DNA of 64,000 nt from G965240365 sp965240365 (GTDB lineage Bacteria; Pseudomonadota; Gammaproteobacteria; Eutrophobiales; Eutrophobiaceae), in assembly GCA_965240365.1 (NCBI GenBank), contig OZ251218.1, forward strand, positions 2,480,001 to 2,544,000. Direction: 5' to 3'. The notes under the pieces are model-generated. The model was not told the origin of the DNA and did no database searches. It saw only the letters and a program-made list of their open reading frames with translations. Each line of letters starts with the position of its first letter. Position 1 is the first letter of the stretch. A program made the translations under genes and the position numbers. Positions 31,036 to 38,851 of this stretch are shown one piece after another.

Positions 31036-31956
31036 ATGGATATGAAGATGATTGATATTGACCGGATCAAGGCGTATCTGCTGCGCTTGCAGGCGCAGAT
31101 TTGCGAGGCATTGCAGGCGCTTGATGAGGAATTGAGCCTGCAACAGGATGAATGGCAGCGGCCGGGTGGCGGTGGCGGGCGGAGCCGGGTGCTGCGCGGG
31201 GGCCGCTTTTTTGAACAGGGCGGCATCAATTTTTCGCATGTGCATGGCGAGGGCCTGCCGCCCTCCGCCACGGCCCGGCGCCCGGAACTGGCTGGCCGCG
31301 CCTTTCAGGCATTGGGCAATTCGCTGGTCATTCACCCGCTGAATCCCTACATCCCCACAACGCACATGAACGTGCGCTTCTTCATGGCCGAAAAGGCGGG
31401 CGCGGCGCCCGTCTGGTGGTTTGGAGGCGGCTTTGACCTGACCCCTTATTATGGCTTTGAGGCGGACGCGAGACACTGGCATCAGACCGCCGAGGCGGCC
31501 TGCGCCGGTTTTGGCGATGCCACGACTTATGCCCGATATAAAAAATGGTGCGATGACTATTTTTATCTCAAGCACCGGCAGGAACCGCGCGGTATCGGCG
31601 GGCTGTTTTATGACGACTTGAACGAGTGGGGGTTTGATTCGTGCTTCGCCTTTATGCGGAGCGTGGGCGATCACTTTTTAAAAGCCTATGCGCCCATCGT
31701 CCGGCGCCGGATGCGCATGGACTATGGCGCGCGCGAGCGGGACTTTCAGTTATACAGGCGCGGCCGTTATGTCGAGTTCAACCTGATCTATGATCGCGGC
31801 ACCCTGTTTGGCCTGCAATCCGGCGGCCGCGCCGAATCGATCCTGATGTCCCTGCCGCCGGCCGTGCGCTGGGAATATGGCTGGCAGCCGCGGCCGGGTT
31901 CGGCGGAAGCCGAGTTGTATGATGTTTTTCTAAAACCCAGGGACTGGCTTGCCTGA
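31036..31956 (+). CDS. hemF: Oxygen-dependent coproporphyrinogen III oxidase
   Basis: This 306-residue heme-biosynthesis enzyme decarboxylates two propionates of coproporphyrinogen III using O2. The motifs INFSHVHGEGLP, NPYIPTTHMNVRFF, FGGGFDLTPYYGF and YDRGTLFGLQSGGRAESI are all present. Three ATGs lie close together (31036, 31042, 31048); the first is given, the true one is uncertain. It implies aerobic growth; the oxygen-independent HemN is not in the window (hemW at 49.9 kb is a related chaperone). Confidence 0.96.
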   Translation: MDMKMIDIDRIKAYLLRLQAQICEALQALDEELSLQQDEWQRPGGGGGRSRVLRGGRFFEQGGINFSHVHGEGLPPSATARRPELAGRAFQALGNSLVIHPLNPYIPTTHMNVRFFMAEKAGAAPVWWFGGGFDLTPYYGFEADARHWHQTAEAACAGFGDATTYARYKKWCDDYFYLKHRQEPRGIGGLFYDDLNEWGFDSCFAFMRSVGDHFLKAYAPIVRRRMRMDYGARERDFQLYRRGRYVEFNLIYDRGTLFGLQSGGRAESILMSLPPAVRWEYGWQPRPGSAEAELYDVFLKPRDWLA

Positions 31957-31993
31957 GCGGGCGGACGGCCCAAACATAAATGCCGCGCCGGGT

Positions 31994-32431
31994 TCAGACC
32001 TGTAGCCAGAAAGTGAGCGGGCCGTCATTGCAGAGCCGGACTTGCATGTTTGCGCCAAAGCGCCCGCTTGCCACCTTGCCATGATCTTCCCGCGCGCGCT
32101 TGAGCAGATAGTCGAACAGGGCCTTGCCGACAGCGGGCGTCGCGGCCCCGGACAGGCCGGGCCGCCGACCCTTGCGGGTATCGGCCGGCAATGTAAACTG
32201 CGGCACTAAAAGCAGGCCGCCGTCTATGTCCTTGAGGCTGAGATTCAGCTTGCCGGCATGATCGGGAAACACCCGGTAGTTGATCAGCTTGTCAAGCAAA
32301 CGCCCGGCCCGCTGCTCATCGTCTGTTTTTTCCACGCCGACCAGGATCAGCAGACCGCGTTCAATGCGGGCGATAAGCTCGCCGTCAACGCTGACCGAGG
32401 CATCGCTGACCCGTTGCAAGAGACCAATCAT
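31994..32431 (-). CDS. dtd: D-aminoacyl-tRNA deacylase
   Basis: This 145-residue homodimeric enzyme removes D-amino acids (and glycine) from mischarged tRNA. PQFTL near residue 78 corresponds to the SQFTL active-site motif (Ser replaced by Pro here), and NDGPLTFWL near the C-terminus corresponds to the cross-subunit Gly-cisPro motif. It converges with hemF across 37 bases. The Ser-to-Pro difference is at the edge of the motif and probably tolerated. Confidence 0.93.
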   Translation of the reverse strand: MIGLLQRVSDASVSVDGELIARIERGLLILVGVEKTDDEQRAGRLLDKLINYRVFPDHAGKLNLSLKDIDGGLLLVPQFTLPADTRKGRRPGLSGAATPAVGKALFDYLLKRAREDHGKVASGRFGANMQVRLCNDGPLTFWLQV

Positions 32432-32514
32432 TAGTGTATTGCCGTTATGGAGAGTTTGGTTTGTTCATTGTGCAGGGATAGGCACAGCCTGTTGGTCTTC
32501 ATTTAGCATCCCGG

Positions 32515-32655
32515 CATGACCTTCCTGGATTCCGGCTTTCGCCTGCCTGCGGCAGGCAGGCCGGAATGACGCCCCGTTGTCATTCCAGCGAAAGCTGGAA
32601 TCCAGTGGTTTTTATAATACATTCCCGCCTGTCGCAGGCGGGAATGACAACTAAC
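32515..32655. repeat. Palindromic repeat pair between dtd and rpiA
   Basis: Two back-to-back units: GGATTCCGGC...GCCGGAATGAC containing GCCTGCCTGCGGCAGGCAGG, then GTCATTCCAGCGAAAGC to CAGGCGGGAATGAC. They run up to the rpiA stop. Confidence 0.75.
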
Positions 32656-32665
32656 GGTTTGCAAT

Positions 32666-33319
32666 TCATATTTTTCTAAGCCCCGAGCCATCGGCGACCA
32701 GCAGGGTATCGGCCGGACGCCGGGCAAACAGACCGTTTGCGACCACGCCCGCGATCTGGTTTATCTCCTGTTCCAGCGCCACCGGGTCTTGTATGTCAAG
32801 TTGATGCACATCCAGAATAATATTGCCGTTATCGGTTGTGAAACCGGCCCGCGGAACGGCGTGCCCGCCCAGCTTCAGCATTTGCCCCGCCACATGGCGG
32901 CGGGCCATCGGAATCACTTCCAGCGGCAACGGGAAGGCGCCGAGGCGGGCGCTCAGTTTGCTGTCGTCAATGATACAGACAAAGCGGGCGCTCACTGCCG
33001 CGACAATCTTTTCGCGCGTCAGGGCGCCACCGCCGCCTTTCAGCAAATGCCGCCCGGCCGTGGCCTGATCGGCGCCGTCCACATAGACCGGTATTTCATC
33101 AAGGTCATTGAGATCAAGCAGCGGGATGCCCTGCTCTTTAAGCAGGCGCGCGCTCGCGGCCGAGCTTGGCGCGGCCCCGGCGATGCGGGCCTTGATTCGG
33201 CCCAATGCCCGGATAAAAAAATTAACGGTGCTGCCGGTGCCGACCCCGACGACCGCGCCGCTCTCAATATAGTCAAGCGCGGCCTCGGCCGCCCGCTGTT
33301 TTTTGTCGTCTTGTGACAT
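32666..33319 (-). CDS. rpiA: Ribose-5-phosphate isomerase A
   Basis: This 217-residue pentose-phosphate enzyme interconverts ribose-5-P and ribulose-5-P. VVGVGTGSTVNFFI (phosphate loop), YVDGADQA (catalytic Asp region), KGGGGALTREKIVA (with the catalytic acidic residue) and DDSKLSARLG are the family motifs. It is divergent from ilvA with about 66 bases between starts. Confidence 0.96.
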   Translation of the reverse strand: MSQDDKKQRAAEAALDYIESGAVVGVGTGSTVNFFIRALGRIKARIAGAAPSSAASARLLKEQGIPLLDLNDLDEIPVYVDGADQATAGRHLLKGGGGALTREKIVAAVSARFVCIIDDSKLSARLGAFPLPLEVIPMARRHVAGQMLKLGGHAVPRAGFTTDNGNIILDVHQLDIQDPVALEQEINQIAGVVANGLFARRPADTLLVADGSGLRKI

Positions 33320-33385
33320 GGCTTATTACGTTGAAAAACAGGTTTGTCTGGTGCTAGATCTGGCGCTAGATGTTATCTTATAACG

Positions 33386-34909
33386 ATGTTCCCCGAATAT
33401 AAAAAAATGATTGAAGAGGCCAGAGAGCGGGTCTATGAAATCACGCAGCCGACCGACCTGGACCATGCGCCACAACTCTCCGCTCGCTATCACAATAATA
33501 TCTGGTTAAAACGTGAGGATCAGCATCCGGTCTTTTCCTATAAATTACGCGGCGCCTATAACATGCTGGCCGCGCTCTCTGCCGGCGAGGTGGCGCGCGG
33601 CGTGATCGCGGCCTCGGCCGGCAATCATGCGCAGGGCGTGGCGCTGGCCGCGCAAAGACTGGCTATCAGGGCCGTTATCGTCATGCCGAAGACCACGCCG
33701 GAGATTAAAATCAACGCGGTCAGGCGGATGCAGGCCGAGGTCATCCTGCATGGCACGACCTATGATGACGCCAAGGACCATGCCTTGAGCATGGCCGGCG
33801 ACAAGGGTCTGCGCTTTATCCCGCCCTACGACCATCCGCTGGTCATCGCCGGGCAGGCCACGGTGGGCGTGGAGTTAATGGAACAATGTTCCGCCGTTGA
33901 CACCAATATCATCTTTGTGCCCGTGGGCGGCGGCGGCCTGATCGCCGGCATTGCGGTTCATATCAAGGCGAACTTTCCGGATACTAAGATCATAGGAGTA
34001 GAGCCGGACGAGGCGCCCTGTATGCGGCGCGCCTTCGAGGCCGGGGAACGGGTGCTGCTGGACAAGATCGGCATCTTTGCCGATGGCGCCGCGGTCCGGC
34101 AGGCGGGCAAGGAGAATTACCGTTTGGCCAGGGCGCTGGTGGACGAGATTCTGCTGGTCAGCGTTGACGAGATCTGCGCGGCGGTCAAAGACATTTTTGA
34201 AGATACCCGCTCCATCCCCGAGCCTGCCGGCGCCCTGGCCCTGGCCGGCCTGAAGCAATATATAAAGCGCGAGCAGATCAGCGGCCGGGAACTGGTCGCC
34301 ATCTTCAGCGGCGCCAATGTCAATTTTGATCGCCTGCGCCATATCGCCGAATTGTCGGCATTGGGGGAAAATCGCGAGGCCCTGCTGGCGATCAATATCC
34401 CGGAACGGCCGGGCAGTTTCAAGCGCCTTTGCCATGATCTCGGCCCGCGCCTGATTACCGAATTCAATTATCGCTATGGCGATGAGCATGATGCCTGTGT
34501 CTTTGCCGGCGTACAGCTTAAAAAGGGGCTGGAAGAAAAGCAGCGCTTGCTTGGGCAGTTGCGGGACAGGGATTATAAGGTGGTCGATTTAAGCAAGGAC
34601 GAGATTGCCAAGATGCACATCCGCTATATGGTCGGCGGGCACGCGCCCCAGGCTGAAAACGAGATCATCTACCGCTTTGAATTTCCCGAACGCTCGGGCG
34701 CCCTGTTACATTTCCTGACCGAAATGGGCGAGCGCTGGAACATCAGCCTGTTCCATTACCGCAATCATGGCGCCGCCTATGGCCGGGTATTGATCGGCTT
34801 TCAGGTGGGGCAGGAAGACCGGCAGGCGTTTCGCCGGTTTGTGGAGGAACTGGGCATTCCGCACTGGCACGAGACCGAAAACCCGGCCTACCGGATGTTT
34901 CTGAGTTAG
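33386..34909 (+). CDS. ilvA: Threonine ammonia-lyase, biosynthetic
   Basis: This 507-residue PLP enzyme makes 2-oxobutanoate from threonine, the first step to isoleucine. Lys53 in FSYKLRGAY binds PLP; ASAGNHAQGVA and the glycine loop VPVGGGGLIAGIA hold the cofactor phosphate. Two C-terminal ACT-like regulatory regions (from about residue 325 and 420) make it the feedback-regulated biosynthetic form. The ATG at 33386 gives MFPEYKKMIEEARERVYE, close to other IlvA; the upstream open extension has no support. rpiA-ilvA divergence is a known gammaproteobacterial arrangement. Confidence 0.96.
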   Translation: MFPEYKKMIEEARERVYEITQPTDLDHAPQLSARYHNNIWLKREDQHPVFSYKLRGAYNMLAALSAGEVARGVIAASAGNHAQGVALAAQRLAIRAVIVMPKTTPEIKINAVRRMQAEVILHGTTYDDAKDHALSMAGDKGLRFIPPYDHPLVIAGQATVGVELMEQCSAVDTNIIFVPVGGGGLIAGIAVHIKANFPDTKIIGVEPDEAPCMRRAFEAGERVLLDKIGIFADGAAVRQAGKENYRLARALVDEILLVSVDEICAAVKDIFEDTRSIPEPAGALALAGLKQYIKREQISGRELVAIFSGANVNFDRLRHIAELSALGENREALLAINIPERPGSFKRLCHDLGPRLITEFNYRYGDEHDACVFAGVQLKKGLEEKQRLLGQLRDRDYKVVDLSKDEIAKMHIRYMVGGHAPQAENEIIYRFEFPERSGALLHFLTEMGERWNISLFHYRNHGAAYGRVLIGFQVGQEDRQAFRRFVEELGIPHWHETENPAYRMFLS

Positions 34910-35217
34910 GGAGGCAGGCCGGAATGTATTATAAAACCACTGGATTCCGGCTTTCGCCGGAATGACGATCATGCAGAGAGCGTAACAATGCTTTCTTAGG
35001 CAGGAAGGGAGCAAAATAACAACAGGATTGCCGCGACTTATCTATCCCCCCGTCGTCATTCCAGCGAAAGCTGGAATCCAGTGGTTTTTAATATACATTC
35101 CCGCTGAGCGGGAATGACAACAAATCTGTCATCTCGTTGAGACCAAGCACGGAGATTCATCCAGCACCCCGGCCCACCTTCGTGGATTCCGGCTTGCCCG
35201 CGACAGGCCGGCTTGTC
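34910..35217. repeat. Palindromic repeat cluster after ilvA
   Basis: This gap contains one unit at 34920-34968 (ATAAAACCACTGGATTCCGG...GGAATGACG) and another at 35053-35120 (GTCATTCCAGC...GCGGGAATGAC). Nothing else is recognised. Confidence 0.7.
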
Positions 35218-36363
35218 CTAACGGCTGGTCAGTTTCAATTCAATGCGGCGATTGCGGGCGTAGGCTTCGGGGGTTTCGGCCGGGTCGGCGGGGTGGTATT
35301 CGGCAAAACCGGCCGCCGCCATGCGCGCCACGGGCACGCCGTTTTGGGTCATTTGCCGCACCAGGCTGATGGCGCGCGCGGCCGACAGTTCCCAGTTGGA
35401 TTTGAAGCGCTCGCTGTTGATGGGGCGCTTGTCGGTGTGTCCGTCGATGCGCAGTATCCAGTCGATGTCGTCCGGGATAATCGCGGAGATGTCATTCAGC
35501 GTCTGCGCCAGCTTTTCAACCTGTTGCCGGCCCTCGACCCCGAGTTGGTCCGAGCCGGATTCAAACAGGAGTTCGGACGGCAACACAAAGCGGTCGCCCT
35601 CGATGCGTATGTCGGGATTTTGGCTCAGCGCCTCGCGCAGGCGCCCGAAGAATTCCGAGCGGTATCTTTGCAGTTGCCGGGCCTTGCTGGCCAGCGCGGT
35701 ATTCAGGCGCGCGCCGAGGTCATCGATCACGATCTGTTTGTCGGTAATCTCCTGTTCCGCGGCTTCCAGCGCGCCGGCCAGGGTCGCCAGTTGTTGCCGG
35801 AATTCCCTGAGTTGTTTGTTGATCAGTTCTATCTGAGCCAGATTATCAAGGTTGAGCTCGCTCTCCGCCTCCAGCTTTTGCTGGATATCCTGCCGGGCGG
35901 CGATTTGTTGTTCGAGTTCCGAACGAATTCGGTCGCGGAGCGCGGTCAATGCCTCGATGTCCAGTTGCAGTGTTTCAATCTGCCCGATCTGTTCGCTGAT
36001 CATGTCCTTGAGCGTGTTGACCGTCGCGTCGCGTTCGGCCAGCAACTCGGCCTTGGCGCGGATCGTGTCTTCCTGCGCGCTGACGCGCGCCCTGCTTTCG
36101 TCCAGGCTGGCCGTTCTGACCGCCAGCAGTTGTTCAAGCCGGCTCGTTTCGGCCTGTTCCAGCGAGAGTATTTCGGCCAGCTTGCTGATACGCATGCCGA
36201 GGCTGGCCAGCGCCTCATCGCGCCCGGCCAGCGCCGTGCCCAGCACCAGATGCCCCAATACCGCCAGCAACAGCGCAAACACGACCACCAGCAACAGCGA
36301 GGCGGTGGCGTCCACGAAGGCCGGCCAGATCTCCAGCGGACGGCGGCGGCGCAGCGCGGTCAT
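35218..36363 (-). CDS. OmpA/MotB-domain protein with membrane anchor and long coiled coil
   Basis: This 381-residue protein has an N-terminal transmembrane helix (ATASLLLVVVFALLLAVLG, about 20-40), some 190 residues of Glu/Gln/Ala-rich coiled coil, and a C-terminal OmpA-like peptidoglycan-binding domain (about 255-381; FVLPSELLFESGS, IDGHTDKRP, LSAARAISL, NRRIELKL). It overlaps the upstream ExbB/MotA-like gene by four bases. The pair has the layout of a MotAB/TolQR-type proton-driven stator in which this subunit grips the cell wall. An Asp (FVDATASLL) precedes the helix, as in MotB. There are no flagellar genes nearby, so the load it drives is unknown. Confidence 0.85.
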   Translation of the reverse strand: MTALRRRRPLEIWPAFVDATASLLLVVVFALLLAVLGHLVLGTALAGRDEALASLGMRISKLAEILSLEQAETSRLEQLLAVRTASLDESRARVSAQEDTIRAKAELLAERDATVNTLKDMISEQIGQIETLQLDIEALTALRDRIRSELEQQIAARQDIQQKLEAESELNLDNLAQIELINKQLREFRQQLATLAGALEAAEQEITDKQIVIDDLGARLNTALASKARQLQRYRSEFFGRLREALSQNPDIRIEGDRFVLPSELLFESGSDQLGVEGRQQVEKLAQTLNDISAIIPDDIDWILRIDGHTDKRPINSERFKSNWELSAARAISLVRQMTQNGVPVARMAAAGFAEYHPADPAETPEAYARNRRIELKLTSR

Positions 36364-37406
36364 GTCTTGTCCCGCGCGCTCAGGGCCTTGGCAATGGTGC
36401 GGGTCAACAGCCGCAGCTCCGAGCGGAGCTCCTCGTTGGCCGCGCTGCTCTGATCCTGCTCCGCCGTGGCTTTAAACCGGCGCAGGATTTCAGTCTGGGT
36501 CGAGTGGAGCCGGTCCAGCCGTTCGTTTTGTTCGCCCAGGAGGTCGTTGAAACGATCAAAGGCGCCGCTCATATCGCCCAGTTGGGCCAGCAGCACATCG
36601 CGCTGTTTGTCTTCAAAGGCGCTGGTCCGCTGCATTTTTTCCAGCGCATCGGCGGTTTTTTCCAGCAGGGCCTGCACATAGGCCGGGGCGCCGACCATCT
36701 CGGTCTCATCGCCGATAATCCCGCTGGAGATGCGCGCGCTACGGGAGAGCCATTCTTCAAGTTCATTGACAAAGCGGTTCTGCGCGTGGCCCGCCTGCAA
36801 GTCCAGGAAACCCACGATCAATGAGCCGGCCAAGCCAAACAGCGAGGAAGAGAAGGCCACGCCCATGCCGGACAATGGCCCGGCCAGACTGGCCTTGAGG
36901 TTTTTGAAGATTTCAGCGCCGCCGGATTCGACCGACATTTCACTGATCAGGCTGCCGATAGTGCTGACCGTGGCCATCAGACCCCAGAAGGTGCCCAGCA
37001 GACCGAGAAACACCAGCACGCCGATCAGATAGCGGGACAGATCCCGCGAGTCTTCGAGGCGGGTGCGGATCGAATCCAGTATGGTCTGCATGGCCGTGGC
37101 CGACATCACCAGGTCTTCCTTGTCGCCGAGCAGCCGCGCCATGGAAAACAGCAGCCTGGGGCGGGCCGCGGTGCGCCAGACCTGCCCCGCCTGATAACGA
37201 TCTATCCATTTAATCTCGGGATAGAGCAGGATCACCTGACGGAAGTTTATGATGATGCCCGTGATGAGCACCACAAGGATCACGGAATTAAAGACGGCAT
37301 TGGCGGAATAGGCATTATGCAGCGGCCCGCTCAGCAGCAGGCTGCCGATAATGATAATGAGCGTGAAGGCGATCATCCACAGCAGGGTTTGGAACGGACG
37401 GGTCAT
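36360..37406 (-). CDS. MotA/TolQ/ExbB-type proton channel protein
   Basis: This 348-residue membrane protein has two N-terminal helices (about 8-27 and 38-60), then the signature MotA/TolQ/ExbB pair of helices: LGTFWGLMATVSTIG and, after about 40 residues, GMGVAFSSSLFGLAGSLIVGF. A C-terminal coiled-coil tail of about 110 residues follows. It forms an operon with the OmpA/MotB-like gene (ATGA overlap). No TonB or TolA homologue and no Zorya nucleases lie nearby. It is best called a stator-like channel of unknown load. Confidence 0.85.
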   Translation of the reverse strand: MTRPFQTLLWMIAFTLIIIIGSLLLSGPLHNAYSANAVFNSVILVVLITGIIINFRQVILLYPEIKWIDRYQAGQVWRTAARPRLLFSMARLLGDKEDLVMSATAMQTILDSIRTRLEDSRDLSRYLIGVLVFLGLLGTFWGLMATVSTIGSLISEMSVESGGAEIFKNLKASLAGPLSGMGVAFSSSLFGLAGSLIVGFLDLQAGHAQNRFVNELEEWLSRSARISSGIIGDETEMVGAPAYVQALLEKTADALEKMQRTSAFEDKQRDVLLAQLGDMSGAFDRFNDLLGEQNERLDRLHSTQTEILRRFKATAEQDQSSAANEELRSELRLLTRTIAKALSARDKT

Positions 37407-37427
37407 GTTAGTGAACGAATGGTGGGT

Positions 37428-37459
37428 AATGGAAAATGGATAATGGAAAATGGATAATG
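37428..37459. repeat. Short direct repeat (14 bp twice)
   Basis: AATGGAAAATGGAT is repeated twice in tandem and followed by AATG, in the gap between rpoZ and the ExbB-like gene. No function is assigned. Confidence 0.6.
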
Positions 37460-37601
37460 AGGCGCCACATTATCCGCTCTGGGTGACACGGCCGGCGTCA
37501 GCATAGCGGCCGGCCGCCGAATGGAGTGTGTAAATGAACCACAGATGAACCCGGATAAATTATAGAAACCGTGTTTTATATTCGCGTCCAGCCGTGGCGC
37601 G

Positions 37602-37865
37602 TTATCCGTTGTTGACGGGAAATTGAAAATCCGCGTCTGAAAATTCATCTTCGGTGTCGAATTGGTCGATCTTGTCGATGTTTTCCGCCGTGACCAGATT
37701 TTCCGCGATCTCGCGCAGGGCAATCACGGTCGGTTTGTCGTCATTGGCCGGCACCAGCGCATCGGAGCCCAGCGCAATCTGGCGGGCGCGCTTGCTGGCC
37801 AGCAAGACCAGTTCATAACGGTTATTCACATATTCCAGGCAGTCTTCTACGGTAAGTCTGGCCAT
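37602..37865 (-). CDS. rpoZ: RNA polymerase omega subunit
   Basis: This 87-residue omega subunit starts MARLTVEDCLEYVNNRYELV, followed by the conserved ASKRARQIALG and the ALREIA helix. It helps assemble the beta' subunit. It lies 91 bases downstream of gmk, as in E. coli, but spoT does not follow. Confidence 0.95.
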   Translation of the reverse strand: MARLTVEDCLEYVNNRYELVLLASKRARQIALGSDALVPANDDKPTVIALREIAENLVTAENIDKIDQFDTEDEFSDADFQFPVNNG

Positions 37866-37956
37866 GCTTGTTCCTCATTAACTTTAGCAAGAAGTGTAAA
37901 TTATGCCGGCCGCCGGGGTGGATTCATGCGCGCACGCCAGCGGCCGGGGGGCTATT

Positions 37957-38592
37957 TTACTGAATTTCATCCTGTTGTGCGATGATTTTAGCGACAAAAT
38001 CATCGTAATAGGCCGATTGACGCCGCCGGCCCAGGTTGGCGGCGGTCATAATGGCCATGATCTCGCCGAGCGCGCGCTCAAACTCGTCGTTGACCACGAT
38101 ATAGTCGAATTCCTTATAGTGGGCGAGTTGTTCGCGGGCGGCGTGCATGCGCCGTTCGATGGTTTCCAGCGGGTCCTTTTCACGTTGCAGCAGGCGTTGC
38201 CGCAGGCTCGCATAATCCGGCGGCAATATGAAAATGCTGACGCAATCCGCCTGCCTGGCCGCCACCTGTCGCGCGCCCTGCCAGTCGATCTCCAGGATAA
38301 GGCTTGTGCCGGCCGCCAGGGTTGCCAGGACCCGCTCGCGCGAGGTGCCGTAATAATGGTCAAAGACCCTGGCATATTCCAGGAAATGATCTTGCCTGAT
38401 CAGCGCCTTGAATTCGGCCTCCGCCACAAAATGATACGCCTCGCCATCGGCCTCGCCCGGCCGCGGCGGGCGGGTCGTGTGCGAGACAGAGACGGCAACG
38501 CCCTCTTGCCGCCCAAGCAGCGCCCTGACCAGTGAGGTTTTGCCGGCCCCGGACGGGGCGGCAATGATGAACAGCGTTCCGATTTTATTCAT
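37957..38592 (-). CDS. gmk: Guanylate kinase
   Basis: This 211-residue enzyme phosphorylates GMP. P-loop APSGAGKTS is at residues 12-20; VSVSHTTRPPRPGE and GEAYHFV bind GMP, and LILEIDWQGA and FILPP follow in order. First gene of a gmk-rpoZ unit. Confidence 0.97.
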   Translation of the reverse strand: MNKIGTLFIIAAPSGAGKTSLVRALLGRQEGVAVSVSHTTRPPRPGEADGEAYHFVAEAEFKALIRQDHFLEYARVFDHYYGTSRERVLATLAAGTSLILEIDWQGARQVAARQADCVSIFILPPDYASLRQRLLQREKDPLETIERRMHAAREQLAHYKEFDYIVVNDEFERALGEIMAIMTAANLGRRRQSAYYDDFVAKIIAQQDEIQ

Positions 38593-38706
38593 AATCCGGT
38601 CAATGGTAGCGGATTTGACGAATAAAAAACAACAGGTGTGCGGGGTCGGGGTGTTTAAATGCTTGCCGGGTTTTGTGGGAGGATGCGTTGGCCTGCCGTT
38701 TCTTTG

Positions 38707-38840
38707 AATGTCATTCCCCCTGCCTGCTGCAGGCAGGGCTGACGCGGGAATGGATTACATAAGCCACTGGATTCCGGCCCCCCTCCCAGCCTCCCCCCGC
38801 TGGGGGGAGGAGCGGTCCCCCGTCGGGGGAGAGGGAGAAA
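38707..38840. repeat. Repeat unit and GC-rich hairpins after the TonB receptor gene
   Basis: A CCTGCCTGCTGCAGGCAGG palindrome with a GTCATTCC/GGATTCCGG unit is followed by hairpins CTCCCCCC/GGGGGGAG (about 38791-38809) and GTCCCCCGTCGGGGGAG. They lie just beyond the receptor stop and could stop transcription on the minus strand, though no T run is present. Confidence 0.55.
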
Positions 38841-38851
38841 GCAGACAGGCG

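Noticed and set aside
30973..31674. N-terminal extension of hisB
   Set aside because: The extension is antisense to hemF and absent from HisB proteins; the ATG at 30972 gives the normal start.
35137..36453. Long plus-strand open frame of 438 codons
   Set aside because: It lies antisense to the OmpA/MotB-like gene, lacks any domain, and results from the GC-rich codon pattern of the real gene.
35218..37406. Zorya antiphage system (ZorA/ZorB)
   Set aside because: The pair has the right general types, but no ZorC, ZorD or ZorE genes are next to it; neighbours are rpoZ and ilvA.
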